Assembly: GCA_003171255.1 (NCBI GenBank)
Contig: PMYK01000029.1
Location: 80,054 to 122,324 of the forward strand
Reading direction: 5' to 3'
Length of the DNA stretch: 42,271 nt
Origin: Chloroflexota bacterium
GTDB taxonomy: Bacteria > Chloroflexota > Limnocylindria > Limnocylindrales > CSP1-4
Shown one piece after another: positions 39,066 to 42,271 of this stretch; within the stretch, counting starts at the first letter, position 1, and each line of letters opens with the position of its first letter. The notes under the pieces are model-generated. The model was not told the DNA's origin, made no database searches, and was given only the letters and a program-made list of their open reading frames with translations. A program made the translations under genes and the position numbers.

Positions 39066-40706
39066 TCAGGTTCCGGTCCCGGAGACGGCGGCGAGTGCGG
39101 CCCGGCGCGCCGGATCCGCCACCAGGACTCGGAACACAGGATCGACCCCGGCCCGAACGCCCAACTCCGGCCTGGAGGTGGCGGCCTGCTTCAGGAGCCC
39201 CACGGCGGCTGCGACGGCGCCGCCCGAAATCGCCAGCGCCGCCCGCGAATAGGCCACGAACGGGTCCCGCGCCGCCCAGCCCGGCAGGGTCTCGAGCGCG
39301 GCGTTCGCCTCCGAGACCCGACCGAGTTGCGCGTAGCAAATGATCAGCTCGCCTCGTGGTCGGGCGCCGTTCGGGCGGGCCACGGCCGACTCCACCAGAT
39401 GCGGCAGGGCGGCGGCCGCGTTGCCGGCCATTCGCTCGGTCAGGCCAAGCGTCTGGTGGAACTCGGGATGCTTCGGTGCCCCGGCGAGAGCCCGACGCGC
39501 CTCGCCAAGTGCCTCGTCAAAGCGGCCGAGATCGCACAGGATCAGGGCTCGCAATTCGTGCACGGCGGGGTCGCCAGGTTGAGAGTGGAGGAGCGCATCG
39601 ACCCGGCCGAGAGCCTCCTGCTCCTGGCCGAGCAGGTAGAGATACACAGCGTCGAGGTTCATCAGTGCGCGCTGGACCGGCAGACTTTGCGCCGATCCGA
39701 GAGCCTCCAGAACCAGCCGGCGGCTATCGGCCGGTCGATCGACTGCCGCCAGAGCGCTCGCCTGGAAGATCGCGTTCGTGTCGCGAGGGAGCGCCAGGAG
39801 CGCCTGCAGATCTGCGGCTGCCTCCGCGTCTCGTCCCATCGCCAGCCTCACGAGATGGCGTCCGCGCAGGATATGGCCCGATCCGGGATCGCGAAGGAGC
39901 GCCTGGTTGTAGCCCCACTCGGCGTCGGCGTAGCGGGTCATGAGCCGCAACGCGTCGGCGGCGAGGACGATCGGACCGAGGTCAGACGGCCTGTCGGCCA
40001 TGGCCAGCCGCGCGGCGTTGAACGCCTCCTGGTAGCGACCCTCGACGATCAAGTTGGCCGGCGAGTTGGCCGTGCTCTTGCCCACCATCACATCAGAGAG
40101 CGCACCCATCCGGATCGTGCTGAACACGGCCACGAAGCCGATGATGAAGGCCCAGTCGTACAGCCCGGCCAGGACCAGGCCGACGAAGACGGCACCGACA
40201 ACGACCAGACCGACGGCTCGGCCGGCTTGCTCGGCCGGGCGTCCGAGGACGATCGAGGTGATCTCGCTCAGGATCGCTCCGCCATCGACGCCGGGGAACG
40301 GCAGCAGGTTGATGAGGCTCCACCCGAGGTTGACCCACAGCAGATCCTGGACGATCGGTTCCGCCGCGAGGCGCGGAGCGGCCAGGGTTGCGACGGCTAC
40401 CATCCCGCCGACTGCCAGTCCCATGGCCGGACCCGCGGCCGCTACCAGGATGTGCTGGCGGGGAGGGACTCGCAGACCCGTGGTCATTCCGCCGCCGCCG
40501 TAGAGACGTATCGACGGCTTCACCCCGAAGAAGTCGAAGACGGCCGCGTGCCCCAGCTCGTGCAAGAGCACGGAACCTGTGACAACCGCCAGCCACTCGG
40601 GAAGCTGCTCGGGCGTGCGCCAGAACGTGCCCAGCACAACCATGATGATCGCGAAATCTGCCCCAATCGCGATCGGGACGCCGAGGAGCTTGAACCTCAG
40701 CGCCAC
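39066..40706 (-). CDS. Site-2-type zinc metalloprotease (M50) with C-terminal TPR tail
   Basis: A 546-residue intramembrane protease. The membrane part (about 1-245) has the zinc motif HELGH (His49, Glu50, His53) and the third-ligand motif NLLPFPGVDGG with Asp141. CBS and PDZ domains are absent. The rest (about 260-540) is made of helical TPR-like repeats (YQEAFNAARLAMADRPSDLGP, AEWGYNQALLRDPGSGHILRGRHL, LGRFDEALGEARRALAGAPKH and others). S2P enzymes of this type degrade membrane-bound anti-sigma factors after a first cut. The GTG at 40706 overlaps the end of carB by 10 bases; the frame beyond that is carB's shadow. The ECF sigma and anti-sigma genes follow on the same strand. Confidence 0.9.
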   Translation of the reverse strand: MALRFKLLGVPIAIGADFAIIMVVLGTFWRTPEQLPEWLAVVTGSVLLHELGHAAVFDFFGVKPSIRLYGGGGMTTGLRVPPRQHILVAAAGPAMGLAVGGMVAVATLAAPRLAAEPIVQDLLWVNLGWSLINLLPFPGVDGGAILSEITSIVLGRPAEQAGRAVGLVVVGAVFVGLVLAGLYDWAFIIGFVAVFSTIRMGALSDVMVGKSTANSPANLIVEGRYQEAFNAARLAMADRPSDLGPIVLAADALRLMTRYADAEWGYNQALLRDPGSGHILRGRHLVRLAMGRDAEAAADLQALLALPRDTNAIFQASALAAVDRPADSRRLVLEALGSAQSLPVQRALMNLDAVYLYLLGQEQEALGRVDALLHSQPGDPAVHELRALILCDLGRFDEALGEARRALAGAPKHPEFHQTLGLTERMAGNAAAALPHLVESAVARPNGARPRGELIICYAQLGRVSEANAALETLPGWAARDPFVAYSRAALAISGGAVAAAVGLLKQAATSRPELGVRAGVDPVFRVLVADPARRAALAAVSGTGT

Positions 40707-42271
40707 GGGACAGCGCTTCGGGGCGTCCCCGGCTCGGGGACCCACTCGCCGAGGGAGCGGACCTCCGCCAGTCGCCCTCGCAGGTCCGGATCGAGCGCCT
40801 CGGCCGCGGCCACGGCGGTCTCGATGGCGGTGAGGCACAGGATGCCTTCGGCTGTGGCCGCCAGCCGGATCTCGGCGGCGTCGCGGACCGGGCCCGACTT
40901 CGGGGCCGGCGTATTCACGACGAGCCGGACCGTGCCGCCGGCGATGAGATCGAGGATCGGCACGCGCCCGTCCACGGCCCGCTCCCCCACCTTGGCGACG
41001 ACCTGCGCGTCGTAGCCAAGCTTGGCCAGCTCCGCGGCCGTGCCCGATGTTGCAGCGAACCGATATCCAGCACGGGCCAGGGCGTGGGCCACTCGCGGCA
41101 GGACGTGATGGTCGCGGTCGGCGACGGAGATCAGGGCCAGCGCGCCGTCCGCGCCGGGTCGCGGCGGGATCAGCGCTGCGCCCTGCATGGCCTTGGCCAG
41201 AGCCACTCGAGGATCGGTGTGAATGCCGATGACCTCGCCCGTCGACTGCATTCCCGGGCCGACGCTCGGGTCCACGCCGCGCAGCTTGGCCGTGGAGAAG
41301 GCCGGCGCCTTGACCGCGACCAGAGGCGGCGGCGCCAGCAGCCCGTTCCCCCACCCCATCTCCCGCAGCGTCTCTCCGAGCGCGATCCGGACTGCCAGCT
41401 TCACCATCGGAACGCCCGTCACCTTGCTCATGAACGGCACGGTGCGGCTGGCCCGCGGATTCACTTCTATGAGATACACGCCGTCGTCGCGGACGATGAA
41501 CTGCGCGTTCACGAGGCCGTGGACGTCGAGCGCGCGCACGATCCGGTCCATCGCGGCCACGATCAGCTCCTGGTCCGACACCGAAACCGTCTGCGGCGGG
41601 AACATGCCGACCGAGTCGCCCGAGTGGACGCCGGCGCGTTCGATATGCTCGAGCAGACCCGGGATGAGGACAGTCTCGCCGTCGGCGATGGCGTCAACGT
41701 CCACCTCGACGCCTTCGAGATAGCGGTCGATCCGGACCGGTCGATCCGGGTCCACGACGGTCGCGCGCGCCAGCTGGTTCACGAGGTCCGACGGCGAGTA
41801 GCTGAAGTCGATGGCCAGGCCGCCGATGACGAACGACGGCCGAACGATGACCGGATAGCCGATCCGCTCGGCCAGCACCAGCGCCTCTTCGATCGATCGG
41901 GCCATGCCGCCTTCGGGCTGCGGGATGCCGACCGACTCGACCAGGTTCGCGAAACGGATGCGGTCCTCGGCCTGGTCGATGGTCTCGAGGTTTGCGCCGA
42001 GCAGCGGGATGCCGGCCGCGGCCAGATGCTCGGCCAGGTTGAGCGGTGTCTGGCCGCCGAACTGGACGAACGCTCCCATCAGCGGCCGCCCATTGGGCGA
42101 CTCGGCCTCGACGACGCTCCGCACCGACTCGGGGTCCAGCGGCTCGAAGTACAGCCGCGACGACGCGTCGAAGTCGGTCGAGACGGTCTCCGGGTTGGAG
42201 TTGATCATGACCGCCTGCCAGCCGCGTTCGCGCAGCTCGGCGGCGGCGTGGACCGCGCAGTAGTCGAACTC
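40697..42271 (-). CDS. carB: Carbamoyl-phosphate synthase large subunit (C-terminal part)
   Basis: CarB makes carbamoyl phosphate for pyrimidine and arginine synthesis. The visible 524 residues are the second half; the N-terminal half lies beyond the right edge, and the frame stays open to the end with EFDYCAVHAAAELRERGWQAV before MINSNPETVSTDFDASSRLYFEPL, a CarB signature. The second ATP-grasp domain (VPFMSKVTGVPMVKLAVRIALG region) and the allosteric MGS-like domain (ALISVADRDHHVLPRVAHALARAG, then RFAATSGTAAELAKLG) are both intact. The stop at 40697 overlaps the start of the S2P gene. No carA is visible. Confidence 0.96.
   Translation of the reverse strand, partial: EFDYCAVHAAAELRERGWQAVMINSNPETVSTDFDASSRLYFEPLDPESVRSVVEAESPNGRPLMGAFVQFGGQTPLNLAEHLAAAGIPLLGANLETIDQAEDRIRFANLVESVGIPQPEGGMARSIEEALVLAERIGYPVIVRPSFVIGGLAIDFSYSPSDLVNQLARATVVDPDRPVRIDRYLEGVEVDVDAIADGETVLIPGLLEHIERAGVHSGDSVGMFPPQTVSVSDQELIVAAMDRIVRALDVHGLVNAQFIVRDDGVYLIEVNPRASRTVPFMSKVTGVPMVKLAVRIALGETLREMGWGNGLLAPPPLVAVKAPAFSTAKLRGVDPSVGPGMQSTGEVIGIHTDPRVALAKAMQGAALIPPRPGADGALALISVADRDHHVLPRVAHALARAGYRFAATSGTAAELAKLGYDAQVVAKVGERAVDGRVPILDLIAGGTVRLVVNTPAPKSGPVRDAAEIRLAATAEGILCLTAIETAVAAAEALDPDLRGRLAEVRSLGEWVPEPGTPRSAVPWR

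Noticed and set aside
38595-41015. An 806-residue plus-strand open frame opposite the sigma factor and S2P genes
   Set aside because: It is antisense to well-supported genes, rich in Arg/Gly/Gln low-complexity sequence and has no recognisable domain; long open antisense frames are expected at this GC content.
1-42271. CRISPR arrays, insertion sequences, integrases and prophage genes
   Set aside because: No repeat-spacer pattern, transposase, integrase or phage structural motif was seen; the holin-X-like protein is a chromosomal family and not evidence for a phage.

Overview
The window is about 42 kb of high-GC bacterial chromosome, densely coded on both strands. Gene content (clpX-clpP-tig, carB, Mrp, a HisN-type phosphatase, a Ddn-like F420-family protein, CoxG-like and DUF5680 proteins), GTG/TTG starts and a set of apparently leaderless genes suggest a Chloroflexota-like or deep actinobacterial-type soil or aquatic lineage. 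That placement is an inference from style, since no rRNA is present. I see no phage, IS element or CRISPR array.

Layout. 1-2728 (minus): proteostasis operon tig-clpP-clpX, with clpX running off the left edge. 2921-3008: tRNA-Leu(UAG). 3224-4656: two overlapping membrane-protein genes, one holin-X-like. 4850-6049: CinA-like protein with a degenerate C-terminal domain. 6122-10607: a signalling patch with a stand-alone cyclic-nucleotide-binding domain, a CRP/FNR regulator, an anchored SGNH hydrolase and a zinc-ribbon/class III cyclase/AAA protein. 10672-14471: Mrp ATPase, HExxH protein, amidohydrolase, a translationally coupled pair of tiny genes and a small membrane protein. 14506-21364: GH30 lipoprotein, HisN-like phosphatase, Ddn-like and DUF5680 proteins, a BNR-repeat lipoprotein and a class II aldolase. 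21608-23895: a small membrane protein, a promoter-leader-terminator RNA element, a truncated ABC ATPase and rsgA. 24039-28873: PEBP lipoprotein, CoxG-like protein, an OmpR-type two-component system and an unusual glycosyltransferase. 28880-33716 (minus): TPR-rhomboid protease, then an active/inactive M16 peptidase pair with a PfkB-like remnant. 33881-36668: ArsR-type regulator with a palindromic operator, a small protein and an MFS transporter. 36730-42271 (minus): carB, a site-2 protease with a TPR tail, an ECF sigma factor, and a membrane protein that appears to be its anti-sigma factor fused to a SecD-P1-like region and a DsbA-like thioredoxin.

The two most interesting loci are: (1) the S2P / ECF sigma / SecD-DsbA cassette at 36730-40706, which reads like an envelope redox or secretion-stress sensor controlled by regulated intramembrane proteolysis; and (2) the 22003-22345 leader, with a consensus promoter, several hairpins, a strong intrinsic terminator and a competing long-range stem, sitting in front of an ABC ATPase cut off after its N-terminal half and coupled to rsgA.

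Several genes (tig, cinA, the SGNH hydrolase, the response regulator, the glycosyltransferase, the rhomboid) lack a Shine-Dalgarno sequence but carry a TANNNT box 6-9 bases before the start codon, which suggests leaderless transcription.
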